This document shows, piece by piece, positions 1 to 10,265 of a stretch of 64,000 bases of DNA. Numbering within the stretch: the first letter of the stretch is position 1; the number at the start of each line of letters is the position of its first letter. Source of the DNA: Platycnemis pennipes (lineage: Eukaryota > Arthropoda > Insecta > Odonata > Platycnemididae); the NCBI GenBank assembly GCA_933228895.1, contig OW121848.1:133752615-133816614 (forward strand), written 5' to 3'. Made by a program: the position numbers and the translations under genes. Under the pieces are notes generated by a model that saw nothing but the letters and a program-made list of their open reading frames with translations, searched no databases and had not been told where the DNA came from.

Positions 1-834
1 GAAGGGGGATGAGGGATCAATGGTAACGAACGCGAGGACGGGAAAATTGTAAGAAATTAATTTCGCCCCTATGATTAAAACGACATCAAAGCCTCTCTCT
101 CTCTCTGACGGGAGGCGTTGGTAGTGGCGAGGGAGGACTGAATTTTAATGAGCGGATGGACATCGGGCGCACGTAGTCGTTCATTTTTTTAATAAATTTA
201 TTCTTCTTACTTCGGGACCGAGGCAAATGCAAGCGAAACGTTGAATTATTTTCCATTCCTGTTGAGCTCCCATCATGCTCGCCCTCCTTTTATTTTTTTT
301 CTACGGATGCAGCGGGAATGAATGTTTTTTACCTCCCCCTATTTCGTGTCGGAAACGAGGTCATTTTCGTCGATGATAACTCGCTGACTTCAGCCTCCCA
401 TGAGGATTTCATCGTCCCAAAGCCATTGGTAAAACCTCGCGTCACATTGGGTAACTATGAAACATTTCTACTTTTCGCAAACGACATCACTCTGCATTCG
501 TGTTACGTAATCATTAATTTAACAGCGTTTATGAAGGTTTCCCAGAATTAAGAGGGGATTCTTTAATTTATTAACTTTACTACACATCAATAAACAGCAA
601 AGTGTTTTTTACCATCAGGGTCTAGTGCATAACAAATTGGGTCGAACACAATCACCATTCCTCCTGTTAAGAACCTCTTCCGAACTGATTTCAAACTCTC
701 GACCTTAGAACAGCCATGCTAGGACTATACCTCGCTGGTACCGAAATCGATATTTAATACCAATATTTTACAAACTGTAAATGCAACAATAATGCTTGAT
801 CATATTTGAAGATATCAAAAACTGTAATAAAGGA
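1..834. other. Intergenic, no gene seen
   Basis: AT-rich sequence with a short CT-repeat near 94-108. Reading frames are short and show no recognisable domain. I see no RNA gene or repeat that recurs in the window. Confidence 0.6.
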
Positions 835-847
835 AAGAGCCATGTCA

Positions 848-1132
848 GGGCCCGGGTTCGATTCCCGGCAGTGGAGAATTTTTCAGTGGAAAACCGGTCC
901 CTACTTGAGTGCCTAGTGGAGGGCATTTCAAGTTCAGTACTCCGTCCGTCGGATGAGACGTTAAGCCGTGGTCCCCTTGGTGCCTTTCGTTAAGAGTAGG
1001 CTAATGCCGACGCCGGGTTTCTCTCCACCCTTCCTCCGTTCCCTGAAAACTCCTACCATTACCCAAATATCCACCTATCCTATATGGCGCAAATGACCTC
1101 AGCTGTCGGTCGCCTCCCCTAAATAACCAACC
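848..1132 (+). mobile_element. SINE-A, 5'-truncated tRNA-derived SINE
   Basis: The insert begins inside a tRNA-like head at a B-box (GGGTTCGATTCCC near 852). It continues through a body with TACTTGAGTGCCTAGTGGAGG and CGGATGAGACGTTAAG, and ends in CTGTCGGTCGCCTCCCCTAA. It is flanked by a perfect 13-bp direct repeat, AAGAGCCATGTCA, at 835-847 and 1133-1145, as expected of LINE-driven retroposition. The A-box half is missing, so this copy is 5'-truncated. The same family recurs in both orientations at about ten places in this window, which is the evidence that it is a dispersed family. The name SINE-A is mine. Confidence 0.9.
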
Positions 1133-1145
1133 AAGAGCCATGTCA

Positions 1146-3150
1146 CAAAATTACATATGAGAGATACATTCCTATAAATTTTTGGATTTATCTCAGCATC
1201 GCTCAGGAATATTCAAGACAGTTACTTTATCGGCGCTAATGCGTTTTATGGATAGGTGAATATTACGCATTGATTGCTCTTGATTTTGGCCAGTTGAGAG
1301 CTGGGTAATGTCATACATTACATTTCCTTTTTATTGCATTAAATTTTGATCAAAAAGCGTTTTAATTACGGACGAATACTCTGATTCACTAAGTGCAGCT
1401 AATTCCTTTCGAGCGCTAGTTTAATCCCTAAATTGTGGAAACGCTGCAGTGAGGATGGATAAGATTCATTATAAATGTTGTTTTTCCCATGGTTTTTAAG
1501 GCACGATTCTCATCCTTTTAAATCTCCAGATGGTCATTAGGAGTCATTAGGACTCCCGAAATACACCGCCATACCAAAAAACGAATGCTTTGGCGAGGAA
1601 GATTTTTTTCCAATATTTATGGCAACAACTCACGGTAAACTTCGCAGCGCTAAAAGGTGACTAATTTGACGAGCTTAATTACTCGGCAGAATGCATAATG
1701 CCATTTCCCTTAATTATATAAAACCCTAATTAATCAACAGGTGAAAACCCGGGACAGCGCTTACGCACGCTGCGCGGACTAAAACAATTAATTCATTGTC
1801 ATCCTGTCACAAATTCCACCCCGGATGGCCACTTCATCATCCATAATTTGAGAAAATTAGCTTCTTTTCGGCGTTTCCAAATGATATCTCTTCGGCGGTT
1901 AACTCGCCATCGGCGAATATTAAGATTTCATGAGAGTAACCACACGCAAATGGCTCCGGGGTACTACAAAGAATGGCTTTAGGGGCATGTCTTTTTTTCG
2001 AGAAAATTAAAATTTTCTGAATAATCCCCGGACATAGTTTATTCTTCCGGCTTGCTTTAAAACCACTTATGCGGGCGTGAGCAAATATATCCCCATTTCC
2101 CAATGCTGTGGAGAGAGTTTTTCGCGAAGGGAAAATGATTAAGCACTTGTAATTTGGTTGCGTATAGGTCCCTAATCTCCCCTCACAATCGTCAATTGCA
2201 CAGGCAATATAGAGGCTTCCTTCGTTAAAATTTACTGAGTTCATGGTCCTGTTTGCACGGAATTACTCGATAATCAGATTTCGCACTGCTCCGAGAGTCA
2301 TTCTTAGCAGGAAACTTTTCGATGAGACAAACAGGATTAGAGAGACGTGGACTGCTGTGCAGATAGAGCTAATAAGTATTAATTTACTAAGGCAAATAGA
2401 TTGATCATAATTTTCAACATGTCAACCAGAGAGGATAGGCTTAATAATGGTGGATACGTGAGAAATTACATCCTGAAATAATTACTTGACCTACAAATCC
2501 ATGTCAACTTGTATGGTTATATGCCCGTTTTGGAATTAAAACCTAACGTAGTCAAGCAGAGGACTGAGCCATATAGAAAATCATTTCTCTTGGTAGATAA
2601 TGAAGGAGATAAGAGGGTAATAATAGTGACATATAAGTCGATTTCTGAAACAAAGACGGTCATTAGGGTAGGTACATATAAACGGGTAATTCCGTTACGG
2701 ATGAAGCTGTTTTAGCCAAATATGTTATTTATTTGTTTGGGTTTGTATCATCTGTTCGGAATAGAAATTACTTAGTGTCATAAAAGGCATTATTAACTCC
2801 CTATAATAGTGTTTAAAGGTTAATTGACACCACTGCAATGAACTTCGGGCACGATACCATTATTATTTATTTTTTGATACAATAATGTAATTTCCATAAG
2901 AGACCTTATAAAACGTAATATTTGGTTCCGAGTGGGCGTGGCCCAATGTTTCCCAAGCACCCCCATTCCGGCTTCATCATCACCTGTTGGCCTAGCATGT
3001 GCATACCCGTAAGACGAAAAAGGATGAAATAGCTATGAAAACATTTGGCAAATATAGTGAGAAGCAGAGTAAAGAATGAAGAACAATCTGGACAAGCAAT
3101 CTATACTGATCGATAACAGTATGGCGTAATGCCATCGAATTTGTCTCCAT
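1146..3150. other. Intergenic, no gene seen
   Basis: AT-rich spacer. The longest frame, 1837-2244 on the minus strand (135 codons), has no domain, no splice context and no codon bias that I can support as genic. Confidence 0.5.
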
Positions 3151-3154
3151 CAAT

Positions 3155-3325
3155 CTAGAATGGAAAAGCTCTCAAGAAGACAGTCGTCCACGAAAAGGGA
3201 AATGGGAGGAATGGAAAACGTATGCCTCTTACGTGAACGTGGGACAAGTAGTGGGGGAAATGAGAGAGGAGAAGTATGAAGAGGTTAGCTGAAAGGAGAG
3301 GATTGATTGATCACTAGTGATGATG
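3155..3325 (+). mobile_element. RTE-like LINE, decayed C-terminal tail
   Basis: Conceptual translation gives broken peptides resembling the extreme C-terminus of the RTE-like family seen better at 29.6-30.2 kb, for example EEKYEEV followed by a frame break and ER. It is followed by a short ATG/ATC-rich stretch. Heavily decayed and non-functional. The call rests on weak similarity to other fragments in the window. Confidence 0.3.
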
Positions 3326-3391
3326 ATGATCAATAAATCAAAATATTTATTCCAGTGGTGGCTTCGTCATCTACTATTAATCCCAAGAGCC

Positions 3392-3935
3392 CACAATGGG
3401 GGCGTTTACTCGGAACCGAAATCGCATTTTTGTACACGAAATCGTTAATTGGAAACTAAAAATGAATTTTAGTGAAAAAATTAATCTTCTAACCACAACC
3501 ATTCACTCATAAATCAAAAATTAAAATTAGCAAAAGGTGACGCCCACCGAAGAAGCTGCCTTGGTACCAGTGACTTCATTTTCCTCCCGTCTTTGACTGC
3601 TTTTAGGAGAGGGGAAGGGAGTGGAGGGGGGTTCTCGGAAGTTCTGCTCGCACAGATCCTGTCGCAACAGCTTCCATTGGCAGAGTCAGCTGTGTCTCCC
3701 CCATTGCGATAAGGAGAAGAAGATTCGCGGGCTCAGTTGTGATTGGACGAAGTCGAATACGTCAGAGGTTGCACCGCGCCCACTTTTCCGAAAGATTAAA
3801 AGCATGTTTTTTTCGCTGCTTATAACTCGAGAAATAATTTACGGATCAAAAAACGGAAAAATACGGGTCTTTTCATTTTACAAACTCTATCAGATTCGGC
3901 AGTAGAAAAAATATGGTAAACGACCCCATTGATCG
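3392..3935 (+). repeat. Rep-1, unclassified interspersed repeat, longest copy
   Basis: It starts at GGGGGCGTTTACTCGGAACC and continues through ACTCATAAATCAAAAATTAAA, AGCAAAAGGTGACG, a CCTCCCGTC...GACTG block, a G-rich run, a CACAGATCCTGTCGCAAC block and TTTTACAAACTCTATCAG, ending near AAACGACC. The same order recurs at 4128-4510, 46905-47640 and 53055-53250 (plus) and 30930-31275 (minus). I find no ORF, no terminal inversion and no tRNA-like promoter, so I cannot assign a class. It may be a non-autonomous DNA element or Helitron derivative. Confidence 0.8.
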
Positions 3936-4127
3936 TGATCCTTCTTCCATAGTACCCGTAACAAAGGCAATAATAAAAACTCTCAGGAGTCCGAAGAAGC
4001 AAGCATATAGCACGCTAACAGTAACATTATGAAGAAAGTAGTGAACCTCTTAAGGAACAATAAAGGAACCTACATGTTCCTTATGTAATACCTCGCGACC
4101 CAGATCACAAATTAATTGAGGCGTTTT

Positions 4128-4510
4128 CTTGGTACCGAAATCGCTATTTTGTACACGAAATTGTTAGAAAATTAATCTTCTATCCAGACCCATTCACTCA
4201 TAAATTAAAAGTTAAAATAAGCAAAAGGTGACGTCCACCGAACGAGCTGCGTTAAGAATATCTACGTCATTCACCTCCCGTCCTTGACTGTTTTGAGGGG
4301 AAGGGAGGGGAGTGGGGGGGGGAGGGGGGCGGAAGGTCCTTTGCACGCCCACTTTTCCGAAAATCGAAAATGTTAAAAAACAACAGAGCGCTTATAAACT
4401 TGAGAACTAATTGGTGGATGGAAGAAGGAAAAAGTACGAATCTTTTAATTTTACAAACTCTATCAGATTCGGCAATAAAAAATATGGCAAACGATCCAAT
4501 TATAGACATC
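4128..4510 (+). repeat. Rep-1, second copy
   Basis: It carries the same ordered blocks as the copy at 3392 (GGTACCGAAATCGCTATTTT, CAAAAGGTGACGTCCACCGA, the CCTCCCGTCCTTGACTG block, TTTTACAAACTCTATCAG). The middle CTGTCGCAAC segment is deleted. It is about 200 bp downstream of the first copy in the same orientation, so the pair may be a local duplication or two insertions. Confidence 0.75.
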
Positions 4511-4544
4511 CCCCGTTAATATATTTCCCAACTTAACTAAAAAT

Positions 4545-5159
4545 AACGATAGCCAATTGGAAAAGAAACGTCGCTTCGTACATTCCACGAACACGTTTTA
4601 TTAGCTTCGGCCATGGTTTCGGCAATTTACATGTCATTATCAACGTTCAAAAGAATGCATGTTCATTACGTAAATACTCTCAAATTAGGGGCGGGGGGAG
4701 GGAAAGTAAGGAAGGGAGTGGGATGGGAGGGGGGGGGGACCACGATATGTGAGTAATTCCTGTTTGGACAGTTGTGGAGTGGAAACCAGTGGAAGGGGTG
4801 GAAAAGGAAGGCGAACTCACAAACAAGGACAGCAATGACGTCTATGCAAGAGAACAAGAGTCAAATACTTGGTACAAGCGGTTAAAAATTTAAGAGAGGT
4901 TAATGAGAATCAAATAGTACATCGTTTATTAAGTTAACATTATAATTCTTCCTTGCTTTTGTAATTTCATATTGTTCCAGAAAATCTAATTTTTTACTTT
5001 TGTTCTCAACATTTGCTGCTTGATAATGACATGTTAATCATCAAAACCATAGACAAAGCCATTAAAACGTGTGTGTGGAATGTACAAAGCGATGTTCCTT
5101 TCCCAATCTCGTGGTTCCACAAAGCTAAGCCTCAAACGCTAAACCAACGATAGCCAATT
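4545..5159. mobile_element. Foldback element with 14-bp target duplication
   Basis: A 14-bp direct repeat AACGATAGCCAATT at 4545-4558 and 5146-5159 brackets a 587-bp insert. Inside it, 4559-4643 is inverted relative to about 5020-5105: both arms read GGAAA(A/G)GAA followed by TACATTCCAC, ACACGTTTTA and CATGTCATTATCAA. The centre holds a G-rich run at 4683-4740 and no ORF. A long target duplication on a foldback suggests target-primed insertion rather than cut-and-paste. It may be a Penelope-type terminal-repeat pair. Confidence 0.75.
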
Positions 5160-5800
5160 TAAGAAAAATTAATTTTACCAAAATAACTTGGAAATGAAAC
5201 ACAAACAATTACTCCATACAGAAACATAAATTAACGAAAATAAATACTTTGCTTAATATTTAAGAAATCCCCTCCCTCAAAAATCTCTCTGTATTGGGAA
5301 TCAACGACGAAGGGGGAATAAAAATGCGTTAGGGAGGTGAAGAATCTTTGTTCAGTTCCATTTTTCTTAAGTACCGCCTTTCGACCAATCCCTGTGGCTC
5401 TTTTAATCCCTCCTCCCTCCACACTTGGATGACCACATCCACCACCAAGGTCCAGCCACCCCCTCCCTCCCTCTCTTTCATTCTTACCTCCGCCCCTCTT
5501 TTCCCCCCATCTCCTTACTTCCCTCCTCTCTTCTTTTTTTTCCTCCCTCTCCTTTCCTCCCCCCCCCCCAACAAAAATGCCATCCCACCGCTATGCCGCA
5601 GACCGAAGGAAAACAGTTCTTTGGCTAGTCGCTGCACTCTCAGATTTTCCTCTCACAAGGAGACTTTGCGAAAAAGATGTCGAGAAAGCTAACGAAATAT
5701 TGTTTTTCTTAAACTGGAGAGATAAAATAAAAAAAAGTTACGGCTTTCTCTCTCATAGCAGCGGGTTCATGAAAAAATTGATTCTGCAAAAAGCCTTTTA
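5160..5800. other. Spacer with a pyrimidine-rich tract, no gene
   Basis: AT-rich sequence, then a C/T-rich low-complexity tract around 5400-5575. The small frames across the tract are proline/serine-rich artefacts of composition. Confidence 0.6.
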
Positions 5801-5802
5801 TA

Positions 5803-5895
5803 AGTCCACAAATGCAACGAACGTCGGCTTGTCCTCCATTCTCTTCTCTATGTGCAGCCTAAGGGCCAATATTGCTTCTAATGCACCCTTACTTT
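5803..5895 (-). mobile_element. RTE-like reverse transcriptase fragment
   Basis: On the minus strand this encodes a peptide like ALRLHIEKR followed by a KPTFVAFVD-like stretch, just before the catalytic motif A of the RTE-like family. The CAGCCTAAGGGCCAAT block is shared with 45065-45100 and 45655-45690. It is a short relic with no functional domain. Confidence 0.5.
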
Positions 5896-5924
5896 TTCTG
5901 AATCGGAATTGATCTACATATTAC

Positions 5925-6478
5925 TACTTAACAATGCTACTAATTAGTACCACTAAATAGTAGTACGAATTGACAAATTTAGTTACACACAGTACCACTA
6001 AATAGTACTACACAGTACCACTAAATATCACTACACAGTACCACTGCATACTACTTATACGAGTACCAGTACTATTTAGTGGTACTACACAGTACCACTA
6101 AATAGTACTACACAGTACCACTAAATAGTACTACACAGTACAACTAAATAGTACTACAAAGTACCACTAAATAATACTACACAGTACCGCTAAATAGTAC
6201 TACGTAGTACTACTAAATAGTAATATTCTGTACCACAGTCTACTATTTAGTAGTACTACTAGATACTACTAAACAGTAGATAGTACTAGTACAGTACAGT
6301 ACATAGTGTTACTAAATACTACTACAGTCTACTATTTATTAGTGCTACTTGATAGTAGTGCTACTAAATAGTACTATATACTAATACTAAATAGTACTAC
6401 ATAGTACTCTAAATAGTACTACATAGTACTCTAAATAGTACTACAAAGTACTACGAAATAGTACCAGAGTAGTACTAC
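5925..6478. repeat. 23-bp minisatellite with internal inversions
   Basis: Tandem, diverging copies of a 23-bp unit, ACTAAATAGTACTACACAGT plus ACC. The array switches strand: 6070-6086 and 6091-6107 are 17-bp inverted arms around a 4-base loop. Later units (6190-6475) degrade into TAGTACTACTAAATAG-like variants. It is made almost entirely of TAC/GTA/TAGTA words and is non-coding. Confidence 0.95.
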
Positions 6479-6589
6479 GGAATTTTAATTGTTTTTACCG
6501 CATTGTAATTTTTTAGTGCAGTATCAAATTTTGGAGAGTGAATATGAGATGAAAAAAATCACATGTGGGTTCAAAATTTTTTCCTTCTT

Positions 6590-7060
6590 TCATGGATGGA
6601 AGACCAAACAACCCCCGCCAAACGTCCTTGCGTGGGTTCGCATGGTACCGTGTAGATGTAGATATAGGGACCAATAACCATGATTTTCAGCCTGAAGTCG
6701 AGGACCCTCGCTAGGGGCCCCTACTTGCCGAATTTCAGGTAGCGGGGGCCCGAAGCAGACGGGCCGTGCCGGCGGCAACAGCACGCGTCCCTACTAAGAG
6801 ATTGCATCTGCCGCCCTGGGGGTAGGGTCAGTTTGCTGGGGTCGCGTGGGCCTTTTCACGGTCAGGAGGGCACTCGCTGACGCGAGGAGGAGCCGGTTCG
6901 TGCCATGGAGGCCTCAAAGACTTTCGGAAAGTGTGGGGGAGGATGGGCACTCCTCCGACAACAGGTTGAAAACGAAAGTCGGAAGTCGGACGAGGTCTAG
7001 ATGTTGCCTCTCGATATCGCGCCGAACAGATGCGCGGCTGGATAAGAATTTCACAGGTCT
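6590..7060. other. GC-rich unidentified segment
   Basis: It opens with a piece of Rep-B (CCGTGTAGATGTAGATATAG near 6649), then becomes markedly GC-rich against AT-rich neighbours. It has an internal inverted motif, AGGGGCCCCT, near 6714. Frames of 62-87 codons exist but show no domain. It could be the 5' region of a LINE or a host element. Not identified. Confidence 0.4.
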
Positions 7061-8735
7061 AACAGTTTTTTGTTTGAGCGGTGCCTTGGTACGAATCTCA
7101 AAATTTTAATGTCAACACGAAAATCGGCACCAAAAAATCCCTAGTTTACTTTATTACCCAGAACACCGCTAAACTACGACCAAGGACGAAAATAATATCG
7201 ATTCTCCCAATGGGTTCACCATAGTGAAAAGAACGCGCGCTACCAGAACGACTACGTTTTTTGCGCTGGAAACTTATATTGGTAGCATGTCGTATATTTT
7301 TTGTCCGACTTTGTCAACTTTCCGTCTAACTTCTATTACCTTTTGGGTTCTCATGTTTCTACAACTATTTTTTTTATTATGTTTTGTGTTTAGGTAAACC
7401 ACTTAGGTGATAGGTGTTGGACATTTTGGAAGTGACACCATTCTCCTAGTGCCCAGCGAACAGGCTAACTATAAAAAATTTTCACTAGACGAATTTAGCA
7501 TTATATTTTCCTCTTAATGGTTGCTACCGTTGCTACCACAAGTTATAAGGGTTAAAATATTGCAGATTCGCACTATGCTAATCACAAAATTAATGACACG
7601 GATTTTCTTTCACCATGGTTTCCTAGTTCTCATCATGGAATCTTCTCATCATCATCATGGCTCAACAATCCTAGGATTGGTTTGACGCAGCCCTCTACTC
7701 GATTCTTCTCAAGGCCAACCTCTTCATAACAACGTAAAACCTCTCTGTACGGAATAACCTAGCGGTTAATAATAAGAAAACCTGAGATAAACACTCTTCA
7801 TTGAATGTTTAAATTCAATATATTAGGAAAATATAAATAACCCTACTGCTAGTTCATATTTAATACATAGCTAAGTATCAGAGCCTGACTTGATTTCGAG
7901 GCCATTCTACATATTTGGTATGAAATAAATGCCAGTCGCTTTCACTGTTTTTCCGTTGGAGAGATGTGCGAATGGTTAATAGGTTTATGAAGCGGAGTGA
8001 ATAGTGCGAGAATACTCTAATAGGGGTCTCACTCCTGAAAAATTCATTCAAGGCGTTGAATTTACTGAGCAGCCGAATGGAATGCTACGGCCGATAAAAC
8101 ATATTGAAGGTACACACATGAAGGCATAAAAATAAGCAGCATGGAAAATTAATAGGCAGCTATTTATAGCCATTTATTTTAAATGTTTCATATAAATTAA
8201 TGGCTATTTAAAAACGATTCGCTGATGGCCAGCGTAGAATTGATTTCGAGAGTCGCAATACGCTAATTTCAGGGATTAGCATTAAATGGTTGGTAATTAA
8301 TATTCCCTTTAACTTTGTTAATTACGAATTCATATTTTCAATTAACAACTACGCTGGAAAGGGAAAAAATGGACTGCAGGCTGAATATTTAGTTTGCGGG
8401 TTCAAGTATTTTAAATTAGGTTATTTGATATTCAACCGTGTGACCATTAATATTACTTTACGATTATAGACAGTTAATAGTATTCGACTGCTTGTTTAGG
8501 GAGGTTTGAGGAATTATTTTCTAAAAATGGGAAAAAAATAAATACGGTCTTGTCCACAAGTAACTATACAGCATGAAACGTAGTGACATATGTGACATGA
8601 CAGTCTTCAAAAACTAAAGCAGAAAATAATATAAATGGAAACCATTCAGGTCCAAATAAAAGCGGTAACTTACATTTTTAAGATGCTCATATGTATTTAA
8701 GATTCATTTAAAAAATGAAATTTTAAAAAATAATG
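7061..8735. other. Intergenic, one small RTE-like tail
   Basis: AT-rich sequence with no gene. At 7655-7740 (minus) there is the CCTAGGATTGGTTTGACGCA motif, which marks the 3' end of RTE-like fragments across the window. Confidence 0.55.
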
Positions 8736-8737
8736 CT

Positions 8738-9228
8738 GTGAATTCTTCTCGGGTTTTCCACCGGGTTAAGTGTTCATTTGCCAACGTTTCAACGTTTAGA
8801 CTTGGATATCCCGAGAAATCAGCCATCGCGGAGCACAGAATAACGCAAGACCACCGCATCCGTTTTGACGACACCAAACTGATGTGTAGGGCAAACGGAT
8901 ACTGGGACCGTTTGACCAAAGAAGCCATTAAGATCAGCTTGGAGGAGAGGAATCTCAATAGAGATGCAGGGTATGCCCTCAGCCAAACGTGGAGACCCAT
9001 TATTTGAAAAATCAGAGAAGGGAGGAGGAATACGGTAAGCAGCCAATCAGGAGTCACATGACCCGACTGAGACCAGATATATAAGGGCGACTAATCTTAT
9101 CCCGGCATCAAACGCCCTGAGGACGATGGCGGAGTCAGCCATTGAAACGTTGGCAACTGAACACTTAACCCGGTGGAAATCCCGAGAAGAATTCACAGCA
9201 TTAGTTCGCCGGGAAAGAACCAAGTCCT
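8738..9228 (+). mobile_element. Penelope-like element, miniature copy with inverted terminal repeats
   Basis: A very short Penelope-like copy. About 70 codons from 8793 encode FRLGYPEKSAIAEHRITQDH and downstream residues: the C-terminal half of a Penelope GIY-YIG endonuclease, with the SAIAEH...DHRIRFDD pattern. It is flanked by inverted terminal repeats. 8742-8795 reads out as the complement of 9145-9200, both containing AACACTTAACCCGGTGGAAA in the appropriate strand. Nearly all of the reverse transcriptase is missing. The downstream repeat carries CTGAGGA...GAAAC (9117-9147), a hammerhead-like layout. Confidence 0.8.
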
Positions 9229-10260
9229 AAAAAAATAATGTGTTCACTTGAATTTTAGTATTAACAGAATTCTCCTACCACATAGTCTTATAACTTCTTC
9301 ATAATTTTTAGTGTATTCTCTCAAATTTTATTCCAATTCAGTTTTAAAATTGCCTTCAATTATAAATGCAATCTAACATGTGCGCATTAACACGATTGGC
9401 ACGAAAGAAAATGTGAAATAATATTTTTAAGCATACTCATTGTTGTCTTTTGCCACATTTATGTTATAATGTTGTTATAAACATATTAGCAATACATTTA
9501 TGACAGTATATCTCCTCAATAGACTGAAAATCGGCCATTTAAATGCATTCAAATTTTCAAAAAAATTCATTTTACATGCAGCTAGGCATGAGAATATATG
9601 GGACTCAACATCTTGCCCACGTCACGAGCGAGCGCGCCTAAGTCGATGCCTTGAAATAATTACCTGTTGTGCGGGTTGCATGAATATACGGCGGCTCGCT
9701 GCAAGTAGTTCAAATATCCCCCGAATTTTCACGTAGCTGCTCATTTCAGATTTCATTTGCTTTAGCCACCGAATGAGGAGCAGACAAAAATCAACCAGGG
9801 TAGAATCCTGCCCAAGAAAATTGCAATGTCAAGCCGACTCGTTTTCGACTTACTGGGAATCTCCCGGAAAGGCACTTCTACTTAGTTTGTGGATAATGAA
9901 ATGAATCTTCTTTATTATTAGACTATCGGAAGGTGCCCGTTGACTTTAAACGGGGAGAGGGGGGTCATAGTTTTGAACAAAATAAATTAAATTAAACCAA
10001 TTAAGTATTTGCTCTTTATGACATATGACCATATATCAAGCAACTCATGGGACTGGGAAGAGTTATTACATTAACCACAGCATAGAAGGCGAAAACACTT
10101 AGTTCTCCATTCCATTGTAACTAACTATTCATGTATTTTAATATCCATACCTGTGCACATAGTCCCAATTGTTTATTAGCAATGGTACCGTAAGTTATCC
10201 CAGCGCTAAAAAAATTCTAACGATAATCAAAACTTTTAGAATCATTTCAATGCACACTTG
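9229..10260. other. Intergenic, no gene seen
   Basis: AT-rich spacer between two Penelope-like copies. No domain, RNA gene or recurring repeat recognised. Confidence 0.6.
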
Positions 10261-10265
10261 ATGTT

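Noticed and set aside
1837..2244. 135-codon minus-strand open frame
   Set aside because: Longest frame in its region, but no recognisable domain, no promoter or splice context, and frames of this size occur by chance in 64 kb.
4545..5159. Simple cut-and-paste element with AACGATAGCC termini
   Set aside because: Those words are in direct, not inverted, orientation at the two ends, so they are the target duplication and not the terminal repeat.
5925..6478. CRISPR-like array
   Set aside because: Units are contiguous tandem repeats without unique spacers, in a eukaryotic context.
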